Source: Solirubrobacter taibaiensis | Lineage (GTDB): Bacteria; Actinomycetota; Thermoleophilia; Solirubrobacterales; Solirubrobacteraceae | NCBI GenBank assembly: GCA_027587225.1 | Contig: JAPDDQ010000007.1 | Location: 124,001-188,000 of the forward strand | DNA length: 64,000 bases | Direction: 5' to 3' | Shown here: positions 48,015 through 55,868 of the stretch, piece by piece | How positions within the stretch are numbered: the first letter of the stretch is position 1 | How the letters are laid out: each line of letters opens with the position of its first letter | Notes under the pieces: model-generated | Databases searched by the model: none | Seen by the model: only the letters and a program-made list of their open reading frames with translations | What the model was told of the DNA's origin: nothing | Translations under genes and position numbers: made by a program

Positions 48015-48239
48015 ATGTCCAGCGCCGCCAAGGTCTTTGCCGTCGTCGCCCTGATCGTCCTGCTCAATGTCGGCCTCCGGTTCGTCGACCTGCCCTCGGT
48101 GGACATCAGCCTGCCGAACATCGACGTGCCGGACTGGCTTCAGTGGGCGAACAAGGTCAAGAACGTCCTGCTGCTCACGCTGCTTGTCGCTGTGGTGATC
48201 GGGGGCGTCGTGAAGGAGACGCGCAAACCCGATCGCTGA
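48015..48239 (+). CDS. Small membrane protein
   Basis: 74 residues with two hydrophobic segments (about 5-20 and 50-66) separated by an amphipathic stretch containing VDISLPNIDVPDWLQW. GAGGGC directly before the ATG and GACGAT six bases before it serve as start signals. No family recognised. Its last 65 bp overlap the end of the convergent oxidoreductase gene, which supports but does not prove that both frames are used. Confidence 0.55.
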   Translation: MSSAAKVFAVVALIVLLNVGLRFVDLPSVDISLPNIDVPDWLQWANKVKNVLLLTLLVAVVIGGVVKETRKPDR

Positions 48240-49692
48240 GGTGCTCGGCGTCGCGGGCAATCCCCGCGAAGCGACCCGAGCCCCAGGTGTGCAGCCACGG
48301 GAGGCCGACGACGTAGAGGCCCGGCACCTCGGTCACGCCGCGGTGATGGACGTCGGGGTCGAAGCCCGGTACATCGACGAACGACCAGTCGCTGCGGAAG
48401 CCGGTGGCCCAGACGATCGTGCTGATCGCCTCGGCTGCGAGCGTGCCTGAGCCGTCGGTGGGCGGCGTCCACGGCGGCGTGTAGCGGGGCTCCTCCGGGG
48501 CATCGATGCCGTTCGCCGTGATGTAGCGGTCGATGCCGTCCTTGATCCGTTCCATCGTCGCGTCGGCGGCGTCGAGGTTGGCCGGGAGGTCGCCGGCGAA
48601 GTGCAGCGTCCCGTCCTCGACGTGCGTGAGGCGCCCGTGGAGGTACAGGCCTTCCGCCGCGAACGCGCGTAGGTCCAGGTCGTGCCCGCCGGCGCGGCCG
48701 GTCACGTAGTGGTTGGCCTCCTTGCGCGTGGCCTTGCCTTGCGGGTGGTCCGTCACCGCCAGGTCGTAGTGGCCCATGTCCTGCAGCCAGGCGACGCAGT
48801 CGCGGCCGCGGTAGAAGCGGGCGACGCGCGGGGCGGTGCCGACCGCGAGGTGCACGGTGCGCCCCGCCAGGTGCAGGTCCTCGGCGATCTGCGCGCCGGA
48901 CTGGCCCGTCCCGACGACGAGCACCGGGCCATCCGGGAGCGACTCGGGGTTGCGGTAGCGGCTGGAGTGGATGCCGGGCAGCCCGTGGTCGGGGATCAGC
49001 GGGACGTGGTAGCCGCCGACCGCGAGCACGACCTGGTCGGCGGTGAGCGTGCCGTGGCTCGTCTCGACCTCGAAGCCGGGCCGGATGGCGTGGACGGTGA
49101 CGCCCTCGTAGATCGGCTTGCCGGTCGCGTACGGCTCGACGTAGGCCAAGATCTCGTCCTTGACCATGAAGCCGTCGGGGTCGTCGCCCGGGTACGGATG
49201 GCCGGGGAGCGCGCACTGCCAGTTCGGGGTGACGAGGCTGAACGCGTCCCAGCGAGCGTCGCGCCAGTTGTGCAGGACGCGGTCGCGTTCGAGCACGACA
49301 TGGTCGACGCCGCGCTGCATGAGGCAGTGGCTGACGGCGAGGCCGGCTTGGCCGCCGCCGACGATGATCACCTCGTGGTGACCGGACAGGCGGTCGGGCG
49401 CGGGGAAGCGGACGCGCGTGGGGGCGCGGCGCATCCGCGTGACTTCGACGAGGCCGGGTCGCGCGGCGCGTTCGATCGCCTCGATCTGGGCCGCGGCGGC
49501 GGTGCAGGCCATCCCGAACACCTCGACGACGCGCTGGCTCGCGGCGTTGAGGCCTTCACGCGTGCGGCGCAGCAGCTCGTGATGCGGATAGCGGCCGCCT
49601 TCGGTGAGGTAGCGCTCGATCGCGGTCGACGGGGACTGGCAGCGCTGCTCGGTCCCGTCCGCCCAGCGGAGGGTGAAATCGACAGTGGGCAT
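48175..49692 (-). CDS. Fused MSMEG_0570-like + flavin-dependent oxidoreductase of a Nit1C-type cluster
   Basis: 505 residues in two parts. Residues 1-90 (MPTVDFTLRWADGTEQRCQS, EGGRYPHHELLRRTREGLNA) resemble the separate small MSMEG_0570-family nitrogen-starvation protein. Residues about 95-490 are a flavin monooxygenase-like oxidoreductase with the FAD site VIIVGGGQAGLAVSHCLMQR, a second nucleotide site VLVVGTGQSGAQIAEDL and WATGFRSDWSFVDVPGFD, as in the MSMEG_0569 family. These are normally two genes (nitG and nitH types). It ends the cluster, 3 bp after the nitrilase-like gene, and overlaps the small membrane-protein gene by 65 bp. Confidence 0.82.
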   Translation of the reverse strand: MPTVDFTLRWADGTEQRCQSPSTAIERYLTEGGRYPHHELLRRTREGLNAASQRVVEVFGMACTAAAAQIEAIERAARPGLVEVTRMRRAPTRVRFPAPDRLSGHHEVIIVGGGQAGLAVSHCLMQRGVDHVVLERDRVLHNWRDARWDAFSLVTPNWQCALPGHPYPGDDPDGFMVKDEILAYVEPYATGKPIYEGVTVHAIRPGFEVETSHGTLTADQVVLAVGGYHVPLIPDHGLPGIHSSRYRNPESLPDGPVLVVGTGQSGAQIAEDLHLAGRTVHLAVGTAPRVARFYRGRDCVAWLQDMGHYDLAVTDHPQGKATRKEANHYVTGRAGGHDLDLRAFAAEGLYLHGRLTHVEDGTLHFAGDLPANLDAADATMERIKDGIDRYITANGIDAPEEPRYTPPWTPPTDGSGTLAAEAISTIVWATGFRSDWSFVDVPGFDPDVHHRGVTEVPGLYVVGLPWLHTWGSGRFAGIARDAEHLSDRVCASPSRRPRSPQRQAA

Positions 49693-49695
49693 GGC

Positions 49696-50532
49696 TTAGA
49701 ACGGGATCGGTTCCGCGGTGCGGTAGACGTCGGGCCGCAGGTCGCGGATCGGGGACAGAGCGCGGCGGGCGCGCTCGACCGTCTCCTGCAGGTCGAGGGT
49801 GGTGATCGCGAGGCCGGGTTCCGGGCCGGTGGACGCGATGACGTCACCGTTCGGGTTGCAGATCCGCGCGCCGCCGAGGAAGTGCAGCCGGCCGAATACG
49901 CCGGTCTGGTTCGCGGAGGCGAGAACGAGGGAGTTCTCGGCCGCGCGGGCTCGGTCCCACAGCTCTGCGCGGCGCCACTGGCGGTCCTCGGTGAGGTCGT
50001 CCGCGGGGTTGGTGGCGCTGCGCGGCCAGGCGCTCATCGTGCAGAGCAGCTCGGCGCCGTCGAGCGTGAGCGTGCGTGCGGCCTCCGGGAAGGCCTTGTC
50101 GTAACAGATCAGCATCCCGATCCGGCCGATCGGCGTGTCGAACGCGGCCAGGCTGTCGCCGGGCGTCGTGATCCGGCCCTCGTCGAGCGGCATGTGGATC
50201 TTGCGGTGAAAGCCCAGCAGCCCGTCCCCGCTCACGCACGCCGCCACGTTGTGGCGCGCGCCGTCCTCGCCGGCCTCGCAGAAGCCGACGCACACGACCA
50301 TGTCCTGGGCCAGCTCCATCACGGTGCGGAGCTCCGGCCCGTCGGGGTCGAGCGCGGGTGGCGGCTCGACATCGCCGCTGAGTGATTCGACGTAGCCGCC
50401 GAGCGCGGCCTCCGGCAGGACGAGCAGTCCCGCGCCCGCGGCTCGGGCTTGATCGATGAGGGCGGCGATCGTCGCGTAACTGCGCTGCAGGTCGCGGTTG
50501 AAGGGCGCCGCGGCGGCGGCGAGGGTCAGCAT
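49696..50532 (-). CDS. Carbon-nitrogen hydrolase (nitrilase superfamily) of the Nit1C-type cluster
   Basis: 278 residues. The catalytic triad is visible: Glu in LLVLPEAALGGY, Lys in HRKIHMPLDE and Cys in GMLICYDKAFPEAART. Family knowledge: true nitrilases of Nit1C clusters carry a Cys-Trp-Glu-Asn motif, whereas Cys-Tyr-Asp is more usual for amidase or carbamoyl-hydrolase branches. The place of the gene is that of nitC but the chemistry may be amide rather than nitrile hydrolysis. It overlaps the upstream gene by 7 bp. Confidence 0.85.
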   Translation of the reverse strand: MLTLAAAAAPFNRDLQRSYATIAALIDQARAAGAGLLVLPEAALGGYVESLSGDVEPPPALDPDGPELRTVMELAQDMVVCVGFCEAGEDGARHNVAACVSGDGLLGFHRKIHMPLDEGRITTPGDSLAAFDTPIGRIGMLICYDKAFPEAARTLTLDGAELLCTMSAWPRSATNPADDLTEDRQWRRAELWDRARAAENSLVLASANQTGVFGRLHFLGGARICNPNGDVIASTGPEPGLAITTLDLQETVERARRALSPIRDLRPDVYRTAEPIPF

Positions 50533-51992
50533 GCGCGTCCCAATCCGGTCGGGGCGCTCGCGAGCGCCGTGGTCAGTTCGCCGTCGGGCCAGCGCAGGCG
50601 GACGCCGGATTCGGCGGTCAGCGTGCCGCAGCGGGCGGTGACGGTCTCAGGTGCGGTCGGGGCGTTCCCGGCCGCGACGACCGCGAAGCCCGGGAAGCAG
50701 GTGAGCCAATCCGCGAGGGCCGCGTCGGGCCGCGGGATGGCGGCGACGTCGATCGTCGCGCCGGTGCCGGACGCCTCCGCGAGCATCCCGATGGTGCCGA
50801 CGAGGCCCGCCATCGAGACGTCCTTGGCGGCGCGGGGCTGCGCTCGGCGTACGGCGCCGAGCATCGACGCGAGCGCTTCGTGGGAGCGGCCCGACGTCGA
50901 GTCCCACTGGCGGCCCGTGTAGCCGGGACGCCAGCCGCCGGTGAGGTCCGCGCACACGTGCAGCGGGTCGCCGGGGCGCCCGCCGCTCGCCGCGACGGGA
51001 CGGTCGGTGCGGCCGAAGCCGGTCACGGACAGCGCGGCGGGAACGCCGAGGTGCGTGTGACCGCCGAGGACCGGAAGGCCGAACGCCTCCGCTCCCGCCT
51101 TCACGCCGCGCAGGATCGCCTCGACGTGGACCGTGTCGCGCCCGCCGACGGTGTCCAGCGCGCCGGTCGGCTCCGCACCCATCGCCGCGAGGTCGTGCGC
51201 GGTGACGAGCATCCCGCACCAGCCCGCCCATTCCGGGTCGCGCTCGACCATCGCGGGCACGATCGCGTCGGTGCAGGCGATCACGTCCGTGCCGGGCACG
51301 GGCACGCCGTCGTCGCCGAGCCAGCGGTCGCGCGGGAGCAGCCCGTCGAGCAACCCGCCGAGCGGATGCTTGACGGCCGCGGCGTCCGCGAGCCGCGTCA
51401 GCGGGAAGCGCATCAGCGCGTGCGGCGCGCCGGCCACATCGAGCGCGCGGACGCGCTCCCATCCGAGGCGCGCGAAGAACCCGATCAGCCGCTCCTGTAC
51501 GTGCGCGTCGAACCGCAGCGCGCCGGCCGCCGCGGCGCGGGCACACGCGGCCTGCACGAGTTGCGCGCCGATCCGCCCGTCCTGCGCCACGAGCCGGGAA
51601 CCTCGCCACCAGCCGAGCGCCGCGTCCTCGGCCTGCACGCGCACGCCACCCAGCACCGCGCCGCCGAGGTCGACCGCGACGAGCACGATCGTCAGCGGGT
51701 CCAGGTCCGCCGCGTCCTCGTCGTGGCCGGCGAACAGCCCTTGCTCGTCGACGAACGCCCGCCGCCGCATCGCCCGGTAGGCCGCGCGCTGCGTCGACGA
51801 CGCCTCGACGACCAGCGGCGACAAGCCGCGGGCGGGTGGCGGCGCGACCGCACGCCGGGCCGGTGTGAGGACTCCGCGGGCCTGCCCACGAAGCGCCGGC
51901 TCACCACCGGCGGCCGCGCCATTTCTAAAGAGGGACAGTCCCTCTTTATGTTCGGGCGCCGGACCGGCCAGCAGCTCGAGAAGATCGCTCAT
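50526..51992 (-). CDS. Fused GNAT acetyltransferase + AIR synthase-like protein (Nit1C nitE-nitF type)
   Basis: 488 residues. A short leader contains the partial palindromic insertion (residues about 13-24, EHKEGLSLF). The GNAT-like domain (about 50-205) shows YRAMRRRAFVDEQGLF and GWERVRALDVAGAPHALMRF. The AIR synthase/PurM-like domain (about 225-488) has DGVPVPGTDVIACTDAIVPA, AHDLAAMGAEP, HTHLG and DVSMAGLVGTIGMLAEASG. In other Nit1C clusters these are two genes, as with Sll0786 and Sll0787. The ATG overlaps the radical SAM stop (ATGA). The enzymatic role is unknown. Confidence 0.85.
   Translation of the reverse strand: MSDLLELLAGPAPEHKEGLSLFRNGAAAGGEPALRGQARGVLTPARRAVAPPPARGLSPLVVEASSTQRAAYRAMRRRAFVDEQGLFAGHDEDAADLDPLTIVLVAVDLGGAVLGGVRVQAEDAALGWWRGSRLVAQDGRIGAQLVQAACARAAAAGALRFDAHVQERLIGFFARLGWERVRALDVAGAPHALMRFPLTRLADAAAVKHPLGGLLDGLLPRDRWLGDDGVPVPGTDVIACTDAIVPAMVERDPEWAGWCGMLVTAHDLAAMGAEPTGALDTVGGRDTVHVEAILRGVKAGAEAFGLPVLGGHTHLGVPAALSVTGFGRTDRPVAASGGRPGDPLHVCADLTGGWRPGYTGRQWDSTSGRSHEALASMLGAVRRAQPRAAKDVSMAGLVGTIGMLAEASGTGATIDVAAIPRPDAALADWLTCFPGFAVVAAGNAPTAPETVTARCGTLTAESGVRLRWPDGELTTALASAPTGLGRAC
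51921..51953. repeat. Partial copy of the 33-bp palindrome inside the GNAT-AIR gene
   Basis: The centre and right arm are identical to the element at 32732-32764. The left arm matches only over its inner ten bases (TAAAGAGGGA), because the outer five have changed. It is read in frame in the opposite direction from the MocR copy, giving EHKEGLSLF in the protein leader. Orientation and reading phase therefore differ between copies. Confidence 0.7.
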
Positions 51993-53053
51993 CCGCCTGC
52001 CGCCCCGAGTGCGGAGCAGGCGCCGCAGGCGGCGCAGCCCGCGCCCTGGTCGGCGCCGCGCATGCCGGCCGTGGCCAGCGCGCTCGCCACGCGCGTCGTG
52101 ACGCTCAGCAGCGTGGCCGGGTCCGGCGCGGGCACGCCGTCGCGGTGTGCGAGCGAGCCCACGAGCGGGCGGTACGGGACGACGAACGGGTACACGCCGC
52201 GGTCGATCAGCGCCTCGGCGTCGGCGACCAGCTCGTCCGGGTCCTCGCCGAGGCCGACGAGCAGGTACGTGGACACGCGGTTGCGGCCGAAGACCGCGAC
52301 AGCGCGCTCCCACGCCTCCCAGTAGCGGGACAGCGGCACGGTGGCCTTGCCCGGCGTCCACTTCAAGCGCACGTCCGGGTCCATCGACTCGATGTGGATG
52401 CCGATCGCCTCCGCGCCCGCCTGGTGCAGCGCGTCGATCCACTCCAGGTCCAGCGGCGGCTCGATCTGGACCTGGATCGGGAGATCGGGCACGGCGGCCT
52501 TGACCGCGCGCACGCACCGCGCCAGGTGCTTGGCGCCGCGGTCGGGGCCGTTGGAGGTGCCGGTCGTCATCACCATCTGCGCGACGCCGTCGAGCCGCAC
52601 GGCGGCCGCGGCGACCTCGGCGAGCTGCTCGGGGAACTTCACCTGCGTCGTGGCGCCCGCGCGCAGCGACTCCTCGATCGTGCAGAAGCGACAGCGCGTG
52701 GACTCGTGCGTGTACCGGATGCACGTCTGCACGACGGTGGTGGCCAGTACGTTCGTGCCGTGCAGACGGGCGAGCGCCTCGTACTTGACGCCGTCGGCCG
52801 TCTCCAGGTCGTAGAACCGCGGGCGCTCGATCGGCTCCACCATCGCGTCCTCGACCACCACGCCGTCGCGCGTGAGCCGACCGCCTTCATCGAGCGCGAA
52901 GGGGGACTCCGGCGCGAGCGGCAGCGTCGCTCCGCACCCGCCGCGCAGGGTGAAGTGCCCGTCGTCGGAAGGCCCGGCGCCCGCCCGCCGGCGGACCGGT
53001 GGGGCGGCGCGCAACCCGCGGACCGCGAGCTCGGTGCGGAGCGTCAGGTCCAT
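51989..53053 (-). CDS. Radical SAM protein, MSMEG_0568 family (Nit1C nitD type)
   Basis: 354 residues. The iron-sulfur motif is C-x9-C-x2-C in CIRYTHESTRCRFCTIEES, wider than the usual C-x3-C-x2-C and characteristic of this family. GTSNGPDRG and IEPPLDLEWIDALHQAGA follow in the partial TIM barrel. Three further cysteines in GCAACGACSALG at the C-terminus could bind an auxiliary cluster. The reaction is unknown; the gene is a constant member of Nit1C clusters. It sits 6 bp after the Sll0783-like gene and overlaps the next by 4 bp. Confidence 0.92.
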   Translation of the reverse strand: MDLTLRTELAVRGLRAAPPVRRRAGAGPSDDGHFTLRGGCGATLPLAPESPFALDEGGRLTRDGVVVEDAMVEPIERPRFYDLETADGVKYEALARLHGTNVLATTVVQTCIRYTHESTRCRFCTIEESLRAGATTQVKFPEQLAEVAAAAVRLDGVAQMVMTTGTSNGPDRGAKHLARCVRAVKAAVPDLPIQVQIEPPLDLEWIDALHQAGAEAIGIHIESMDPDVRLKWTPGKATVPLSRYWEAWERAVAVFGRNRVSTYLLVGLGEDPDELVADAEALIDRGVYPFVVPYRPLVGSLAHRDGVPAPDPATLLSVTTRVASALATAGMRGADQGAGCAACGACSALGAAGG

Positions 53054-53059
53054 GCGCGC

Positions 53060-53581
53060 CTAGAACATCCAGGTGGTGTTGATGATCGCGCCCTTGCGCG
53101 AGTATTCGATCATCGCGTCCTGCATGTCCAGCGGATGGCAGGGGATCACGCCCTCCATCAGGTCCTCCTCGCGGGCGCCGTGCAGCGCGAGGCCGAGCCG
53201 GCAGGCGAACACCTTCCCGCCCTCCTCGATGAACTTGCCGAGCTGGTTGTTCTCGTTGCGCATGCCCGGGAACAGCTCGGCGCCGACCGTCGGGAAGCCG
53301 CGCGTGGCGAGGCAGTTCAGCGACCCGATGCCGAAGAAGTACAGGGCGCTCTCGAAGCCCTTGCGCTGCGCGCGGATCGCCAGCAGCACGGCCACGAAGC
53401 TCACCGACGACTCGTGCGCGATGCCGTGGACCATGCCCAGGTACGTCTCGCCCGGCTCGGCCTGATAGTCCGGGAAGACCTTCGTCGCCCCGTAGATCGA
53501 AGCGCCCGGCTCCTTCACCGGGTGCGGGATCTCCATCAGGCTCGCGATCTCGCTGTCGCTGAGCTTCGGCTCTACCGCCAT
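53060..53581 (-). CDS. MSMEG_0572/Sll0783 family nitrogen starvation protein (Nit1C nitB type)
   Basis: 173 residues. IPHPVKEPGASIYGATKVFP, the stretch from YLGMVHGIAHES to FVAVLL, FFGIGSLNCLATRGFP and EYSRKGAIINTTWMF match the small conserved protein that opens Nit1C clusters; the Synechocystis member has been linked to the nitrogen-starvation response. ATG at 53581 is chosen because GGAGGAA lies upstream at good spacing and the conserved sequence starts there. It is first in the five-gene unit and divergent from the histidine kinase gene. Confidence 0.9.
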   Translation of the reverse strand: MAVEPKLSDSEIASLMEIPHPVKEPGASIYGATKVFPDYQAEPGETYLGMVHGIAHESSVSFVAVLLAIRAQRKGFESALYFFGIGSLNCLATRGFPTVGAELFPGMRNENNQLGKFIEEGGKVFACRLGLALHGAREEDLMEGVIPCHPLDMQDAMIEYSRKGAIINTTWMF

Positions 53582-53640
53582 GTGAGTTCCTCCGTTGCCG
53601 TGGGGAAGGTCAAGATCGCGGTTCATCGCCCGCTTCCCCA

Positions 53641-53655
53641 CGGACCGCCGGTCCG
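53641..53655. promoter_or_regulatory. Palindrome between the Nit1C-type cluster and the kinase gene
   Basis: CGGACC-GCC-GGTCCG, perfect 6-bp arms, 60 bp upstream of the first Nit1C gene. It is a candidate operator in the 163-bp divergent region, which holds no other gene. Confidence 0.4.
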
Positions 53656-53732
53656 GGGTTTTCGACGGGTGGTTGGGACCGAGAGTCCGGATCCGAGACC
53701 GTTGGTCGGGAGAACCCGACGCTCACCCTCGG

Positions 53733-53738
53733 TAGAAC
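53733..53738 (+). promoter_or_regulatory. -10-like hexamer TAGAAC before the kinase gene
   Basis: TAGAAC, six bases (CCCACG), then GTG at 53745, with no Shine-Dalgarno. This would be the promoter of the kinase-SLOG-TIR unit if leaderless. Confidence 0.35.
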
Positions 53739-53744
53739 CCCACG

Positions 53745-54797
53745 GTGGCCGACGTCGAACGCCTAGGGAGCGCCCCGCGCGACGTCCTGCAGGCGCTGCT
53801 GGAGGCGGTCGCCGACGCGGTCTACCTGGTCGACCCGGACGGCCGCGTCGTGTTCGCCAACCCGGCCGCGCTGCGCCTGCTCGGCTACTCCGCGGAGGAG
53901 GAGCTGCTGGGGCGCGTCAGCCATCCCACGATCCATCACTCGCATTGGGACGGGTCGCACTTCCCGCAGGAGGAGTGCCCGATGCTGCGCCCGCGGCTGA
54001 CCGGCGAGACCGTGCGCGTCTACGGCGACTGCTTCTGGCGCCCGGACGGGTCCAAGTTCCGCGTGGCCTATTCGAGCGCGCCCTTGGCGATGCCGGAAGG
54101 CCGCGGCGCGGTGGTCGTGTTCCGCGACGTCACCTCCCGGATGGAGGACGAGGCGGCGGCGCAGCGGGCCGCGGTGGAGCACGCGCGGGCGGCGGAGATC
54201 CACGCGTCGCGGGCCCGCATCGTGGAAGCCGCGGACGCCGAGCGCCGGCGGCTCGGGCGGGATCTGCACGACGGCGCGCAGCAGCGGCTCGTCCGCGTCC
54301 TGCTGGCGCTGCGGATGGCGGGGCGCGGCGCGGACGACGAGACGCGCGAGCTGCTCGACGGGGCGGCCGCGGAGGCTGACGCCGCCATCGCCGAACTGCG
54401 GGCGCTGGCGGCCGGCATCCACCCCCAGATCCTCACCAACCGTGGGATCGCGGCGGCCGTCGAGTCGCTCACGGGGCCGCTCCCGCTGCTCGTCGAGGCC
54501 TCGATCCCGGAGACCCGGTACGCGGCGAGCGTCGAGGCGGCGGCGTACTTCGTGATCGCCGAAGGACTGACGAACGTGCTCAAGCACGCGCAGGCCAACG
54601 TCGCGCGCGTCACCGTTCGCGACGAGGGCGCGTGGCTCGTCATCGAAGTCGCCGACGACGGCCGCGGCGGGGTGGACGTCGCCGCCGGGTCGGGCCTGCG
54701 CGGGCTGGAGGATCGCGTGGCCGCGCTGGACGGGACGTTCGAGGTGGCGGACGGCCCGGTCGGCACGCGATTGCGCGCGCAGCTGCCGCTCACGTGA
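53745..54797 (+). CDS. PAS-domain sensor histidine kinase (NarL-partner type)
   Basis: 350 residues, soluble. PAS domain about 12-132 (VYLVDPDGRVVFANPAALRL, VVVFRDVTSRMEDE). A HisKA_3 dimerisation domain carries the phosphorylated His175 in RRRLGRDLHDGAQQRLV. The HATPase domain (about 265-348) shows GLTNVLKHAQA, VADDGRGGVD and GLRGLEDRVAALDG. There is no membrane segment, so the signal is intracellular. A LuxR-type response regulator encoded at 57145-57798 on the other strand is the natural partner. The SLOG-TM gene starts 12 bp downstream, so the kinase leads that unit. Confidence 0.9.
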   Translation: MADVERLGSAPRDVLQALLEAVADAVYLVDPDGRVVFANPAALRLLGYSAEEELLGRVSHPTIHHSHWDGSHFPQEECPMLRPRLTGETVRVYGDCFWRPDGSKFRVAYSSAPLAMPEGRGAVVVFRDVTSRMEDEAAAQRAAVEHARAAEIHASRARIVEAADAERRRLGRDLHDGAQQRLVRVLLALRMAGRGADDETRELLDGAAAEADAAIAELRALAAGIHPQILTNRGIAAAVESLTGPLPLLVEASIPETRYAASVEAAAYFVIAEGLTNVLKHAQANVARVTVRDEGAWLVIEVADDGRGGVDVAAGSGLRGLEDRVAALDGTFEVADGPVGTRLRAQLPLT

Positions 54798-54809
54798 GAG
54801 GATCGCGCG

Positions 54810-55868
54810 ATGCCCGCCCCGCGCCCCCTGATCGCGATCGTCGGAAGCCTCGATCCCGAGCGCGCTGACGATCTCGGGCTCACCGACCTCGCCGGCGCCG
54901 AGGCGGCGTGCCAGGCGCTCGGCCGCGAGCTCGCCGCGGCCGGGATGAACGTGCTCGTGTACTCGGCGTCCTCGAAGTTCGTCGAGGCCGCGGTCGTCGC
55001 GGGGTACGTCGCGCAGGGCTCGGCTCCGAAGCAGTCGATCCAGGTCCGGCTGCCCTTGGAGGCCGCGAAGCAGCAGTTCCCGGAGCAGCTGGCCAGCGCC
55101 GAGTTGTTCGACGTCCGGCCGGACCCGAGCACGGACTGGCGTGATTCCTACTACCGCTCGCTGCAGGAGACGGACGGCGTGATCCTGCTCGGCGGCGGGA
55201 ACTCGACGTACGTGACCGGGATGATCGCGCTCGCGTTCAGCATTCCGATCGTCGCGCTGACCACGTTCGGTGGGCAGTCCAAGCAGGTGTGGGACGCGCT
55301 GCACACGGCCGAGAGCGATGTCGAGCGCGAGGAGATCTCCGTGATGGCGCGCTCGTGGGACGACGCGCAGGCGGCGCGGCTCGTCGCGTCGCTCGCCGGG
55401 CAGGCGAAGCGGCGCAGCGAACGGCTCCAGAAGGACGAACGCGCCAAGGCCGGGGCGGACCGGCGCGCCACGATCGGCCTGTTGGTGGGGCTCGTGTTGC
55501 TGGCGCTGTGCGGCGTCGCGATCGCGATCGGCTACTCGCAGGAGCCGGGCTCGGGGCTGGCGCTCGGGCTGCTCCTCGGGACGCCGCTGCTGGCGGCGGC
55601 GTCGGGCGCGATCATGCGCTGCGGGCTCGACGAGACCGACCGCTGGCTGCGCTCCGCGGCGCTCGGCGGGGCGGCCGGGTTCATCACGAGCATGTTGTTC
55701 ATCGGCGCCCAGTTCCTCACCACGCCTGACCTGCTGGAGAGCGCCGAGGCCCGCCGGCTGCTGTTCCTCGTCGTCCCGATCGCGTTCATCGCCGGCGTCG
55801 GGTTCGAGAGCGTGTACGGACGGTTCAAGGAGACGAATGTCGTCAACACCGGTGCCGTCGTCCCCTGA
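54810..55868 (+). CDS. SLOG-like nucleotide-sensor domain fused to four transmembrane helices
   Basis: 352 residues. The N-terminal Rossmannoid half (1-200) starts PLIAIVGSL, continues AGMNVLVYSASS and has DGVILLGGGNSTYVTGMIAL at the glycine-rich ligand loop (128-133), as in the LOG/SLOG superfamily of nucleotide-ligand sensors. A charged linker (about 200-219) precedes four hydrophobic segments (221-242, 249-269, 283-303, 317-336). Sensor plus membrane effector is the layout predicted for abortive-infection effectors. GAGAGGA five bases before the ATG is a ribosome binding site. Its end overlaps the TIR gene by 32 bp. The SLOG assignment is by motif and fold impression. Confidence 0.72.
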   Translation: MPAPRPLIAIVGSLDPERADDLGLTDLAGAEAACQALGRELAAAGMNVLVYSASSKFVEAAVVAGYVAQGSAPKQSIQVRLPLEAAKQQFPEQLASAELFDVRPDPSTDWRDSYYRSLQETDGVILLGGGNSTYVTGMIALAFSIPIVALTTFGGQSKQVWDALHTAESDVEREEISVMARSWDDAQAARLVASLAGQAKRRSERLQKDERAKAGADRRATIGLLVGLVLLALCGVAIAIGYSQEPGSGLALGLLLGTPLLAAASGAIMRCGLDETDRWLRSAALGGAAGFITSMLFIGAQFLTTPDLLESAEARRLLFLVVPIAFIAGVGFESVYGRFKETNVVNTGAVVP

